A stretch of DNA of 64,000 nt from positions 7,378,001-7,442,000 of the forward strand of contig NZ_CP017248.1 of the NCBI RefSeq assembly GCF_001735805.1, in the 5' to 3' direction. Below are positions 7,563 through 15,397 of the stretch, one piece after another. The number at the start of each line of letters is the position of its first letter. Position 1 is the first letter of the stretch. A program made the position numbers and the translations under genes. This DNA comes from Streptomyces fodineus. GTDB taxonomy: Bacteria > Actinomycetota > Actinomycetes > Streptomycetales > Streptomycetaceae. A model generated the notes under the pieces. That model was not told the origin of the DNA and did not search any database. It saw nothing but the letters and a program-made list of their open reading frames with translations.

Positions 7563-9041
7563 ATGTCGCTCACCCGCAGGGGCTTCGCCGGGGAGTCCGC
7601 GGTCGCCGGTGCCGGGGTCGCCCTCGCGGGCAGCGTCGGCGCCCTCGCCACCGCGCCGAACGCCCTCGCCGCGACGGACATCGACTGCGGCCATGCGGAG
7701 TCGGCGCACGAGGACCACCAGGGCGTCGGATACGGCCCGTTGGCCGCCGACCCGAACGGCATCCTCGCCCTGCCCGCGGGCTTCAGCTACGAGATCATCA
7801 CCTACAGCGGCAGGACCAGGCTGGAGTCCGGCGAGTTCACGCCGTCCCGCCATGACGGCACCGCCGCCTTCGAGGGCCCCCGCGGCACCACCCTCCTGGT
7901 CAACAACCACGAGCTGGCCGGCGCCCGCGCCACCTGGCCGCACCCGGTGCCGCTCACCGACGGCCTGGTCTACGACCCGGCGGCGGCCGGCGGCTGTACC
8001 GTCGTCGAGATCCGCCACGGCGGCGACGTCGCCGAGTGGGTGGGCATCGCCGGCATTGCCGCCAACTGCGCGGGCGGCAGCACGCCTTGGGGTACCTGGC
8101 TGACCTGTGAGGGGACCGAGGACAAGGCCGGCAGGTACGGCTTCACCAAGGACCACGGCTATGTCTTCGAGGTCGACCCGGAGGACCGCCGGGCCAACCA
8201 CGACCCCAAGCCCCTCAAGGCCCTCGGCCGTTTCGCCCACGAGGCCGTCGTCGTCGACCCCAAGCGCGGCCACCTCTACCTCACCGAGGACGCGTCCGGC
8301 CCCACCGGCCTGCTCTACCGCTGGACCCCGCCGGAGGGCTTCCGCCACGGCCGCGGCAAGCTGCGCACCCTCGCCGACGACGCGGGCCGGCTCCAGGCCT
8401 TCAGGTGCTTCGACTCCGGCGGCACGTTCGTCGACGACCTCTCCCGTGCCACCAAGACCGGCACGGTGTACGGGGTGGACTGGACGGACGTCCCGGACCG
8501 TGACGCCCAGGCCGTCTCGGTGCGCAGGCAGTTCACCGACGACGAGGTCACCCGCGCCCGAAAGCTGGAGGGCATGTGGTGGGGCGACGGCGGCGCCTAC
8601 ATCGTCTCCTCCTACGCCCGTGCGGAGAGCCCGGTCCGGCACGACGGCCAGGTCTGGTTCTACGACCCGGCGCGCCGCACCCTCACCCTGAAGGTGCTGC
8701 TCGGCGTGAGCCCGGGCCCCGCTGATGCGTCGGCGGATGGCGCCTTCGACGGTCCCGGCGACATCACCGTCTCCCCCTACGGCCTCGTCATCGCCGAGGA
8801 CATCGAGGGCGTCCAGCACCTGTTCGGCGTCACCGAGAGCGGCCGTACCTACCCGATCGCCCGCAACGAACTCGCGCCGGCATCAGCCGCCACCGCGGCG
8901 GGCGGCACCGAAACCGGCCCGGAGCACAGCGAGTTCACGGGCGTCACCTTCTCGCCCGACGGCAGGACCCTGTTCGTCAACATCCAGACGCCCGGCATCA
9001 TGCTCGCGATCACCGGACCGTGGAAGCGGCAGAGGCGATAG
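7563..9041 (+). CDS. PhoX-type (DUF839) secreted phosphatase family protein
   Basis: The ATG at 7563 gives a 492-residue protein with a Tat-like signal (SLTRRGFAGE followed by a hydrophobic stretch ending ALA near residue 37). The mature part matches the PhoX/DUF839 beta-propeller family: GILALPAGFSYEIITYSG, LLVNNHELAG, CAGGSTPWGTWLTCEGTEDK, and the C-terminal GPEHSEFTGVTFSPDGRTLFVNIQTPG. PhoX enzymes are Ca/Fe-dependent alkaline phosphatases of the cell exterior. I saw no obvious PHO-box upstream, so phosphate control is not shown. Confidence 0.85.
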   Translation: MSLTRRGFAGESAVAGAGVALAGSVGALATAPNALAATDIDCGHAESAHEDHQGVGYGPLAADPNGILALPAGFSYEIITYSGRTRLESGEFTPSRHDGTAAFEGPRGTTLLVNNHELAGARATWPHPVPLTDGLVYDPAAAGGCTVVEIRHGGDVAEWVGIAGIAANCAGGSTPWGTWLTCEGTEDKAGRYGFTKDHGYVFEVDPEDRRANHDPKPLKALGRFAHEAVVVDPKRGHLYLTEDASGPTGLLYRWTPPEGFRHGRGKLRTLADDAGRLQAFRCFDSGGTFVDDLSRATKTGTVYGVDWTDVPDRDAQAVSVRRQFTDDEVTRARKLEGMWWGDGGAYIVSSYARAESPVRHDGQVWFYDPARRTLTLKVLLGVSPGPADASADGAFDGPGDITVSPYGLVIAEDIEGVQHLFGVTESGRTYPIARNELAPASAATAAGGTETGPEHSEFTGVTFSPDGRTLFVNIQTPGIMLAITGPWKRQRR

Positions 9042-9074
9042 TCAATTCGCTCGCACCTCCAACGCTGCGCCTCC

Positions 9075-9080
9075 TACAGT
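9075..9080 (+). promoter_or_regulatory. candidate -10 element for the Y RNA locus
   Basis: The hexamer tacagt (TAnnnT type) lies 16 nt upstream of the first base-paired nucleotide of Y RNA 1 and would place a start site near 9087. No convincing -35 hexamer is present at the right spacing, so this is only a candidate. Confidence 0.3.
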
Positions 9081-9096
9081 GAGATCACGACGTCAC

Positions 9097-9178
9097 GCAC
9101 CTCCCGGTGCGATGGCAGCGGCTACTTCCCTTTCCTGGAATGAAACACAGCCGCAGCCGACTTGATCTCGGGAGGCGC
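9097..9178 (+). ncRNA. Y RNA-like molecule 1 (short form)
   Basis: The segment folds as a Y RNA. The outer stem is 9097-9106 with 9169-9178 (9 of 10 pairs). An asymmetric internal loop follows, with 5' strand ggtgcga and 3' strand cttgatct; these resemble the Ro-binding strands of animal Y RNAs (GGUCCGA and CUUGACU), including a bulge before CGA/UUG pairing. The inner stem is 9114-9123 with 9149-9158 (9 of 10 pairs, a single A·A mismatch). The apical part (9124-9148) is a small hairpin with no tRNA-like module. It lies immediately upstream of a Ro60 homologue on the same strand. Known bacterial Y RNAs tether Ro/Rsr to nucleases or gate its RNA-binding ring. Confidence 0.75.
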
Positions 9179-9191
9179 AGCTCATGGTGGA

Positions 9192-9327
9192 TGTCCGGTG
9201 CGCAGGCAGCGGTTACTTCATCGGATCGGACGGTTGCGGGTTCGAATCCCGTCATCGACCTCGGGTCGCTGTAGCTCAAGCGGAAGAGCATCTGACTTGG
9301 TCCGCCGCCGACCCCTGATCTCGGACA
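9192..9327 (+). ncRNA. yrlA: Y RNA-like molecule 2 with circularly permuted tRNA-like module (YrlA type)
   Basis: The outer stem is 9192-9197 with 9322-9327. The inner Y stem is 9205-9212 with 9302-9309 (one A·C mismatch at the position equivalent to the mismatch in Y RNA 1). Between them lies a tRNA fold entered through its anticodon stem: 9226-9230/9291-9295, a 5-nt variable region, T stem 9236-9240/9248-9252 with loop ttcgaat, acceptor 3' strand 9253-9259, closing loop 9260-9264, acceptor 5' strand 9265-9271 (6 of 7 pairs), ta at positions 8-9, then D stem 9274-9277/9286-9289 with a GG-containing loop. This is the arrangement reported for bacterial YrlA RNAs that mimic tRNA. It is not a translational tRNA because there is no anticodon loop and no free acceptor end. 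Confidence 0.85.
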
Positions 9328-9363
9328 CCCTCCATGTGCCACGCCTCCCTCCGAAAAGGCAAC

Positions 9364-9379
9364 GAATTCGGGGGAATTC
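9364..9379 (+). promoter_or_regulatory. hairpin presenting the rsr ribosome-binding site
   Basis: Two gaattc arms (9364-9369 and 9374-9379) flank a gggg loop that is the likely Shine-Dalgarno sequence of the Ro gene starting at 9383. Translation could respond to the structure of this leader, which is contiguous with the Y RNA region. Regulation is inferred only. Confidence 0.4.
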
Positions 9380-9382
9380 ACC

Positions 9383-10966
9383 ATGGCGCGATTCAACACG
9401 CGTACCGCCACGGCACAGCCGGTCTCGCCCGTCACCACCACCGGCCGGACCCTGCCGACGTACGAGGGCGGCAGGGGCCGCGAGCGTGACGCACGCTCCG
9501 AGCTCTTCCTGCTCGCCGTCTCCAACTTCGTCACGCAGCACACCTTCTACGAGTCCGGCACCGACCGCGACGACCGGTTCGCGCGGCTCGTGCGGGACCT
9601 CGCCGTCAGCGACCCGGAGTGGACGGCCGGCCTGCTCGGCTGGCTGCGCGGTGAGGGCAGCATGCGGACGGCGTCGCTCGTGGGCGCCGCCGAGTACGTG
9701 CAGGCGCGGCTGGCGGCGGGCGCGACCGGCGGCCCGTCGAACCGGCAGGTCGTGGACTCGGTGCTCCAGCGCCCCGACGAGCCCGGCGAGTTGCTCGCGT
9801 ACTGGACGTCCGTCTACGGCCGCGCGGTCCCCAAGCCCGTCAAGCGCGGGGTCGCCGACGCCGTACGGCGGCTCTACCACGCCAAGTCGCTGCTGAAGTA
9901 CGACACCGCGGCCAAGGGCTACCGCTTCGGCGACATCCTCAACCTCGTGCACGCGGCACCGGACCCGGACAAGCCGTGGCAGGGCGAGCTGTTCCGGTAC
10001 GCGCTGGACCGCCGCCACCACCCGGACACCGCCGTGCCGCCCGCCTCGCTGCCGGTGCTCACCGCGCACCGCGAGCTGATGGCGCTGCCCGTGGCGGAGC
10101 GCCGGGCGGTCGTCACCGCGCCCGGCGGCGCCGAGCGGCTCGCGGCGGCCGGCATCACCTGGGAGGCGCTGGCCGGCTGGCTCCAGGGCCCGATGGACAA
10201 GGCGGCCTGGGAGGCCGTGATCCCGTCCATGGGCGCGATGGCACTGGTCCGCAACCTGCGCAACTTCGACGAGGCCGGGGTCTGCGACGAGGTCGCGGCC
10301 CAGGTGGCGGCGAAGATCAGCGACCCGCAGCAGGTGGCGCGCTCGCGGCAGTTCCCCTTCCGCTATCTCGCGGCCCACCGGCACGCGCCGTCGCTGCGCT
10401 GGTCCTGGCCGCTGGAGCAGGCGCTCGGCCACTCGCTGGCCAACGTGCCCGCGCTGCCGGGCCGGACGCTGGTCCTGGTCGACCGGTCGGGCTCGATGTT
10501 CTGGACGCAGTCGCGCGACCGCTCGGAGCTCACCCGGGCCGACGCGGCGGCGATCTTCGGCACGGCGCTCGCGCTGCGGGCGGCCGACGCCGACCTCGTC
10601 CAGTTCGGTACGACCAGCGCCAACGTGGAGTTCCGCAAGGGCGAGTCGGTGCTGAAGATCCTGGAGCGCTTCGGCGACCTGGGCGGTACCGACACCACAG
10701 ACGCGGTGCGCCGACACTACAAGAAGCACGATCGGGTGCTGATCGTCACCGACGAGCAGTACGCCCCGAACCGGCACGGCGACCCGACCGCCCAGATCCC
10801 GGCCCACGTGCCCGTCTACACCTGGAACCTGGAGGGCTACCGGGCGGGCCACGGCCCGTCGGGGAGCGGGAACCGGCATGTATTTGCCGGCCTTTCGGAT
10901 TCTGCCTTCCGTATGGTTTCACTGATTGAGCGTGGTGGTGACGGGCGTTGGCCATGGCTTGCTTGA
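9383..10966 (+). CDS. rsr: TROVE-domain Ro60 homologue (Rsr)
   Basis: The 527-residue protein has an N-terminal TROVE HEAT-repeat ring (residues about 20-350, including NFVTQHTFYESGTDRDDRFARLV and HAKSLLKYDTAAKGYRFGDILNLVH). A C-terminal von Willebrand A domain follows with an intact MIDAS: DRSGSM near residue 370, GGTDT near 435 and VTDE near 455. This is the architecture of Ro60 and bacterial Rsr, which bind Y RNAs and misfolded or aberrant RNA and can couple to exonucleases. Two Y RNA-like structures lie directly upstream on the same strand. No RtcB or RtcA gene is adjacent, unlike some Ro operons. The start ATG is preceded by a gggg site in a small hairpin. Confidence 0.92.
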   Translation: MARFNTRTATAQPVSPVTTTGRTLPTYEGGRGRERDARSELFLLAVSNFVTQHTFYESGTDRDDRFARLVRDLAVSDPEWTAGLLGWLRGEGSMRTASLVGAAEYVQARLAAGATGGPSNRQVVDSVLQRPDEPGELLAYWTSVYGRAVPKPVKRGVADAVRRLYHAKSLLKYDTAAKGYRFGDILNLVHAAPDPDKPWQGELFRYALDRRHHPDTAVPPASLPVLTAHRELMALPVAERRAVVTAPGGAERLAAAGITWEALAGWLQGPMDKAAWEAVIPSMGAMALVRNLRNFDEAGVCDEVAAQVAAKISDPQQVARSRQFPFRYLAAHRHAPSLRWSWPLEQALGHSLANVPALPGRTLVLVDRSGSMFWTQSRDRSELTRADAAAIFGTALALRAADADLVQFGTTSANVEFRKGESVLKILERFGDLGGTDTTDAVRRHYKKHDRVLIVTDEQYAPNRHGDPTAQIPAHVPVYTWNLEGYRAGHGPSGSGNRHVFAGLSDSAFRMVSLIERGGDGRWPWLA

Positions 10967-11178
10967 GTTGCCCGCCCGCACCCGCGAGTGGCCGGGCTCG
11001 GGGGCCAGCCGGCGCTGAAGGCCTACAGCGCCCTGTTCTAGCCGTGCGCGGGCTCGTTCCGCTCGCCGTGTGGCCGACACGGCGCGCCTGGCCGTAGATC
11101 ACTCATTACTACGACCCCGCGTCTATCCTCACGCTGAGTAGCCATCAGACTTCATCAGGTGAGGAAAGGTCCAACCAC

Positions 11179-11622
11179 ATGCGCAAGTTCCAGCGCGCCG
11201 CACTCGTGGCCGCCGTGGTCGCGGGGCTGTCCGCCTTCGGCGCCGGCGCCGGCTTCGCCGACGACACCGACGGTCCGCACCAGGTCACCGCGGTGGCTTC
11301 CGCGGAGGCCGTCGCCGTGGCCACAGGCGGCACGCACTCCGACGCGCACAAGTCTCCGCAGGCGGAGGAGGAGCAGGACCACAAGAGGCCGACGGAGCAT
11401 GAGCACGCGCAGCCGGGCGGGAAGCACGAGCACGAGCACCACCACAAGCCGGGGCACAAGCATCAGGGCAAGCACCACCACAAGCCCGGTCACAAGCAGC
11501 ACGGCAAGCGCCACCACAAGCACCCCCACGGGAAGAAGCACGGTCACAAGCACCACGTCTCCCAGCACGAGCACAAGAGCTTCGCCGGCTCCTGGATCGA
11601 TGTGACCACCTCGGTCGAGTGA
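11179..11622 (+). CDS. secreted histidine-rich small protein
   Basis: The 147-residue protein starts at an ATG with a gaggaaagg ribosome-binding site and has a Sec signal peptide (MRKFQRAALVAAVVAGLSAFG..GFA, about 28 residues). After a short neutral segment, residues 65-135 are built from His/Lys/Gly repeats such as HKPGHKHQGKHHH. About a quarter of the mature protein is histidine, so transition-metal binding (Ni, Zn, Co or Cu) is likely. No Zur or Nur box was recognised upstream. It is monocistronic with a strong hairpin after the stop. Exact role unknown; a metal buffer or scavenger at the cell surface is a reasonable guess. Confidence 0.75.
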   Translation: MRKFQRAALVAAVVAGLSAFGAGAGFADDTDGPHQVTAVASAEAVAVATGGTHSDAHKSPQAEEEQDHKRPTEHEHAQPGGKHEHEHHHKPGHKHQGKHHHKPGHKQHGKRHHKHPHGKKHGHKHHVSQHEHKSFAGSWIDVTTSVE

Positions 11623-11653
11623 GGGGCCGCAACGTCCGCAGGCCGTGAGGCAC

Positions 11654-11676
11654 CCGCCGCCGTCCACGGGCGGCGG
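11654..11676 (+). terminator. hairpin terminator after the His-rich gene
   Basis: Arms 11654-11661 and 11669-11676 form a perfect 8-bp GC stem with a 7-nt loop, about 30 nt after the stop codon. There is no U-tract, which is normal for Streptomyces terminators. Confidence 0.55.
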
Positions 11677-11705
11677 TCGTCGGCGGGCGGGGCCATGATG
11701 TCGGT

Positions 11706-12344
11706 GTGCCCTGCCCCCCGACACCCGGCCCGGCCGAAGCCTTCGGCCGCGTCGAGTCGGCCCCTACGTACCGGACCGCCCTGGCCTGGCTTCCCCCAGC
11801 CGAACTCTGGCCCGCCATCCAGCGCATCCGCGCCGAGCACGATCCGCAGATCCGCCGCTGGCCACCCCATGTGAACCTGGTCTACGGCTTCGTACCGGAG
11901 GAGGACTTCCCGGCGGCGCTCCCCCTGCTGTCCGCCGCGGCCACCGGCTGTGAGCCCTTCGACATCCGGCTCAGCGGGGTCCGTGCCTTCCGCCACCGGT
12001 TCTACGCCACTGTGTGGCTGGACCCCGCCGCGGCCGGCGTCGAGCCCTGGACGGAGCTACGGCGCGCGCTGGCGGAGCCCTTCCCGTACTGCACGGACCG
12101 CTTCCCCCGCTTCACCCCGCACCTCTCCCTGGGACGCACCCGTGTCCCGCGCATCCTCGCGGCCGAGTGCGCCGCCCGGCTCGGCGTGCTGCACGCGCGG
12201 GTGGCCGACGTCGCACTGCTCTCCCGCCACGGTGACGGCCCCATGCGGACGCGGGCCACGGTCGGCCTGGGCACCGGCGAGATACGGCGCCGCCCCGGAC
12301 CGGACCCGGCCACCGGCGGGTACCGGCCGCCGGAGCGGGACTGA
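11706..12344 (+). CDS. 2'-5' RNA ligase / 2H phosphoesterase family protein
   Basis: The 212-residue protein carries the two HxT/S-type motifs of the 2H superfamily: PPHVNLVYGF near residue 57 and TPHLSLGR near 138, spaced about 80 residues apart as in LigT/CPDase enzymes. The first motif reads H-V-N rather than H-x-T/S, so ligase activity should not be assumed. Likely chemistry is hydrolysis or transfer of 2',3'-cyclic or 2'-5' linkages in RNA. The GTG start at 11706 has no ribosome-binding site, and a catgat -10-like hexamer lies 6 nt upstream, so the message may be leaderless. The position near the Ro/Y RNA locus is suggestive, but the genes are separate units. Confidence 0.8.
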   Translation: MPCPPTPGPAEAFGRVESAPTYRTALAWLPPAELWPAIQRIRAEHDPQIRRWPPHVNLVYGFVPEEDFPAALPLLSAAATGCEPFDIRLSGVRAFRHRFYATVWLDPAAAGVEPWTELRRALAEPFPYCTDRFPRFTPHLSLGRTRVPRILAAECAARLGVLHARVADVALLSRHGDGPMRTRATVGLGTGEIRRRPGPDPATGGYRPPERD

Positions 12345-12401
12345 CCCCGATGGATGCTCGCTAAGCTGCGCAGAGGATCCCGGTGTGCGAGGAGTATCTG
12401 G

Positions 12402-12968
12402 ATGCCGCAGGTCAGACCCATGCGCGCGGACGCTCGGCGCAACTACGAGCGGCTGCTGAAGGTGGCGGCCGAGGCCTTCGCCGAGCATGGGGAGAACGCG
12501 TCGCTCGACGACATCGCCAAGCGGGCGGGCGTCGGCGCGGGCACCCTTTACCGGCACTTCCCGACGCGGCAGGCGCTGCTGGAGGCCGCGTACGTGGACC
12601 GCTTCGAGGCGCTGGGGGCGCGGGCCGACGAGCTGGCGCGGGAGCTGCCGCCGGGTGAGGCGCTCATGGTGTGGCTGAACGAGCTGTGCGTGGCCACGAT
12701 CCAGGTACGGGGGCTCAAGCCCCTGCTGGGCTCGGCGGTCACGGACGGCGGCCCGGTCGCGAGGACGGCGTGCGGCGCGTCGGTGCAGGGCGCGGCGACG
12801 CGGCTGGTGGAGGCGGCCCGGGCGGAGGGGGCGTTGCGGGCCGACGTGCAGCCGATCGAGGTGCTGCGGCTTGCGCACGGGGTGGCTACGGCGTCGGAAC
12901 TGGCGGACGGTCAGGGGCGGCAGATCCGGCGGTATCTGACGCTGCTGGTGGAGGGGCTGCGGCCGTAG
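12402..12968 (+). CDS. TetR family transcriptional regulator
   Basis: The ATG at 12402 has a gaggag ribosome-binding site and gives 188 residues. Residues 10-55 form the TetR helix-turn-helix (AARRNYERLLKVAAEAFAEHG..SLDDIAKRAGVGAGTLYRHFPTRQALL). The C-terminal domain (WLNELCVATIQVRGLK..LGSAVTDG) resembles the SbtR-like C-terminal family of actinobacterial regulators. No divergent partner is obvious: the neighbour upstream is the 2H protein on the same strand and the next gene is convergent. Confidence 0.85.
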   Translation: MPQVRPMRADARRNYERLLKVAAEAFAEHGENASLDDIAKRAGVGAGTLYRHFPTRQALLEAAYVDRFEALGARADELARELPPGEALMVWLNELCVATIQVRGLKPLLGSAVTDGGPVARTACGASVQGAATRLVEAARAEGALRADVQPIEVLRLAHGVATASELADGQGRQIRRYLTLLVEGLRP

Positions 12969-13089
12969 CCGGGGCGGGTTGTCGGTGCGGTGCGCCCAGA
13001 ATCGCGGGACCGGCCACGACGGACCTGCGGCCGGGAGGTCACCCGCAGTGCGACGGTGATCTCCCGGCCCCCGGCCCGCAGCCGACGGG

Positions 13090-14304
13090 CTACAGAGCCC
13101 TCGCCCCCGGCTCCACCATGTTCCGTACCGTCCTGGCCTTGACGAAGTCGCCGATCGCGGTCATGTCCCACTCGCCGGAGAACTGGCGGATGAGCTTCGC
13201 CATCATCACGCCCGTCTGGGGCTCGGCGTGGGTGAGGTCGAAGCGGACCAGTTCCTCGCCCGAGGCCGCGTCGATCAGGCGGCAGTACGCCTTGGCGACC
13301 TCCGTGAACTTCTGGCCGGAGAAGGAGTTCACCGTGAAGACCAGGCCGGTGACCTCCTGGGGGAGGCGGCCCAGGTCGACCGTGATCATCTCGTCGTCGC
13401 CCGCGCCCTCCCCGGTGAGGTTGTCCCCGGAGTGCCTGATCGCGCCGTTCAGAATGGTGAGCTTGCCGAAGTAGCAGCTGTCGATGTGGTTGCGCTGCGG
13501 GCCGTAGGCGATGACCGAGGCGTCCAGGTCGATGTCCTTGCCCCGGAACGCCGGCTCCCAGCCGAGCCCCATCTGCACCTGGGAGAGCAGCGGCCGGCCG
13601 CCCTTGACCAGGGACACGGTCTGGTTCTTCTGCAGGCTGACCCGGCCCTTGTCCAGGTTGACCTTCCCGGCGCCCGGCGCCGGGGCGGGCGGCGCCGGGG
13701 GAGCGGACACCGGCGGGGCGGGCGGGGTGACCGGGGTCTGCACGGTGGGCGCCGGCGGCGTCACCGGCTGCGGCGGCGTCGTCGGCTCCTGCGGCGCCGT
13801 CGGCTCCTCCACCGTCACGCCGAAGTCCGTCGCGATGCCGGCCAGGCCGTCGGCGTACCCCTGGCCGACCGCGCGGGCCTTCCAGGCGCCGCCCCGGCGG
13901 TAGATCTCCACGACGACCAGTGCCGTCTCCGTGCCGAGCCGGGGCGGGGTGAACGTGGCCAGCACCGCGCCGTCGTCCGCGTCGCGGATCGTGGCCGTGG
14001 GCTCGATGCCCTGGAAGGTCTGGCCGGCCGCGTCCGGGCTGGCCGTGACCACGACCTTCTCGATGTCCGGCGGGACGGCGGCGGTGTCGACCGTGATCGC
14101 GTCGGGGGCCGCACCCCCGCCGGACGCGTGGTTCACGCCCGGGCCCGTCGGCTGGTTGTAGAAGATGAAGTCGTCGTCCGAGCGCACCTTGCCGTCGGCG
14201 GTGAGCAGCAGGCCCGACACGTCGAGCCGCACCGGAGCGGCGACGTCCACCGTCACGCGCGGGGCGGAGAGAGGGATGTTCGAGCCAGGGGTCATAGCTG
14301 TCAT
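13090..14304 (-). CDS. TerD family protein with two domains
   Basis: The 404-residue protein consists of an N-terminal TerD-like beta-sandwich (residues 5-165, with DDDFIFYNQPTGPGV and ALVVVEIYRRGGAWKARAVGQGYADGLAG), a Pro/Ala/Thr linker of about 65 residues, and a C-terminal TerD-related module (LDKGRVSLQKNQTVSLVKGG..DLDASVIAYG..ITVDLGRLP..FDLTHAE). TerD proteins bind Ca and belong to tellurite/stress-response gene sets that are abundant in Streptomyces. This copy is alone, without TerB/TerC/TerF partners. Its start lies just left of a perfect 15-bp hairpin. Confidence 0.85.
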   Translation of the reverse strand: MTAMTPGSNIPLSAPRVTVDVAAPVRLDVSGLLLTADGKVRSDDDFIFYNQPTGPGVNHASGGGAAPDAITVDTAAVPPDIEKVVVTASPDAAGQTFQGIEPTATIRDADDGAVLATFTPPRLGTETALVVVEIYRRGGAWKARAVGQGYADGLAGIATDFGVTVEEPTAPQEPTTPPQPVTPPAPTVQTPVTPPAPPVSAPPAPPAPAPGAGKVNLDKGRVSLQKNQTVSLVKGGRPLLSQVQMGLGWEPAFRGKDIDLDASVIAYGPQRNHIDSCYFGKLTILNGAIRHSGDNLTGEGAGDDEMITVDLGRLPQEVTGLVFTVNSFSGQKFTEVAKAYCRLIDAASGEELVRFDLTHAEPQTGVMMAKLIRQFSGEWDMTAIGDFVKARTVRNMVEPGARAL

Positions 14305-14352
14305 GCCGGGTGAACGAACGACACGGCTTTACCGTTCCCTTACCCAACCCCC

Positions 14353-14385
14353 AATCGGCTCAGGGATCTCATCCCTGAGCCGATT
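14353..14385 (-). terminator. perfect 15-bp inverted repeat (terminator of the sugar operon)
   Basis: Arms 14353-14367 and 14371-14385 are perfectly complementary around a 3-nt loop. It sits 23 nt beyond the stop of the leftward dehydrogenase operon and upstream of the TerD gene, so it most likely ends the operon transcript. A role in TerD control cannot be excluded. Confidence 0.65.
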
Positions 14386-14407
14386 CAGGCCATGACCCCG
14401 AGCCGCC

Positions 14408-15397
14408 TCAGGGCACCACCACGATCTTCCGCCCCACCCCCGCCGCGAACTGCTCCAGCGCCTGCGGGTAGCGCTCCAGCGGGATCCGGTCGCTGATGAA
14501 CACCTCGGGGTCCAGGACGCCGTTCGCGAACAGCTCCGCAGCCCGCTCGAAGCTGTGCAGCACGGCCATGGAACCGGTGATGGTGATCTCCTGGTTGTAG
14601 ATACGGTACGGATCGATCGTCACCCGGGTCGCGTAGTCGGCCACCCCGAACTGCAGGAACGTGCCCGCCTTCGCCACCCGTTCCAGGCCGTCCTGGATCG
14701 CCTTCGCGTTGCCGGTCGCGTCCACGACCACGTCCCAGCCCCGCGGGCGGTCCAGCTCGTCCGCGCTGCCCGCCGCGCCCGAGACGCCGAGCCCCCGGGC
14801 GGTCTCCAGACGGGCCGGGTTGATGTCGACCACGTCCACGCTCGCCGCGCCCGTCCGCTTGGCCAGCTCCAGCATCATCAGGCCCATGGTCCCGGAGCCG
14901 TAGATCAGGACGTGGGCGCCCAGCCGGGACCGCAGGACGTCGTAGCCGCGTACCGCGCAGGACAGGGGCTCCACCAGGGCCGCGTCCTCGGTGCGCACAT
15001 GCTCCGGCAGCTTCACGCAGTTCGCCACGGGGGCGACGGCGTACTGGGCCGCCCCGCCCGCCGTCGTCACGCCGATCGCGCCCCACCGCTCGCACATGTT
15101 GTTGTGGCCGTCGCGGCAGTAACGGCACTCGTAGCAGTACAGGGAGGGATCCACCGCCACCCGGTCGCCGACCGCGACCTCGGTGACCTGGCCGCCGACC
15201 CCGACCACCTCGCCCGCGAACTCGTGTCCGGGCACGATCGGCAGCTTGGGCGCGAACTCGCCCTGGAGGATGTGCAGGTCGGTGCCGCACAGACCGCAGG
15301 CGGCCACTTCCACGACGACCTCGCGGGGTCCCGGCGTCGGGTCCGGCACCTCGCTGACGACGGCGCGGCCCACGGACTCGATGACGGCGGCCTTCAT
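14408..15397 (-). CDS. zinc-dependent polyol/sorbitol-type dehydrogenase
   Basis: The 329-residue MDR enzyme starts at the ATG overlapping the upstream permease stop (ATGA). It shows the catalytic zinc segment CGLCGTDLHILQG near residue 36, the GHEFAGEVVGVG signature near 57, the structural-zinc cysteine cluster CYECRYCRDGHNNMC near 90, and a Rossmann VLIYGSGTMGLM near 165. It probably oxidises a sugar alcohol or sugar imported by the adjacent ABC transporter. It is the last gene of a DeoR-controlled operon with translational coupling throughout. Confidence 0.88.
   Translation of the reverse strand: MKAAVIESVGRAVVSEVPDPTPGPREVVVEVAACGLCGTDLHILQGEFAPKLPIVPGHEFAGEVVGVGGQVTEVAVGDRVAVDPSLYCYECRYCRDGHNNMCERWGAIGVTTAGGAAQYAVAPVANCVKLPEHVRTEDAALVEPLSCAVRGYDVLRSRLGAHVLIYGSGTMGLMMLELAKRTGAASVDVVDINPARLETARGLGVSGAAGSADELDRPRGWDVVVDATGNAKAIQDGLERVAKAGTFLQFGVADYATRVTIDPYRIYNQEITITGSMAVLHSFERAAELFANGVLDPEVFISDRIPLERYPQALEQFAAGVGRKIVVVP

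Noticed and set aside
9226..9295. tRNA gene suggested by T-arm and D-arm sequences
   Set aside because: The T arm precedes the D arm, the acceptor strands are joined by a short loop, and the anticodon stem opens into a Y RNA helix. It is a permuted mimic, not a translational tRNA.
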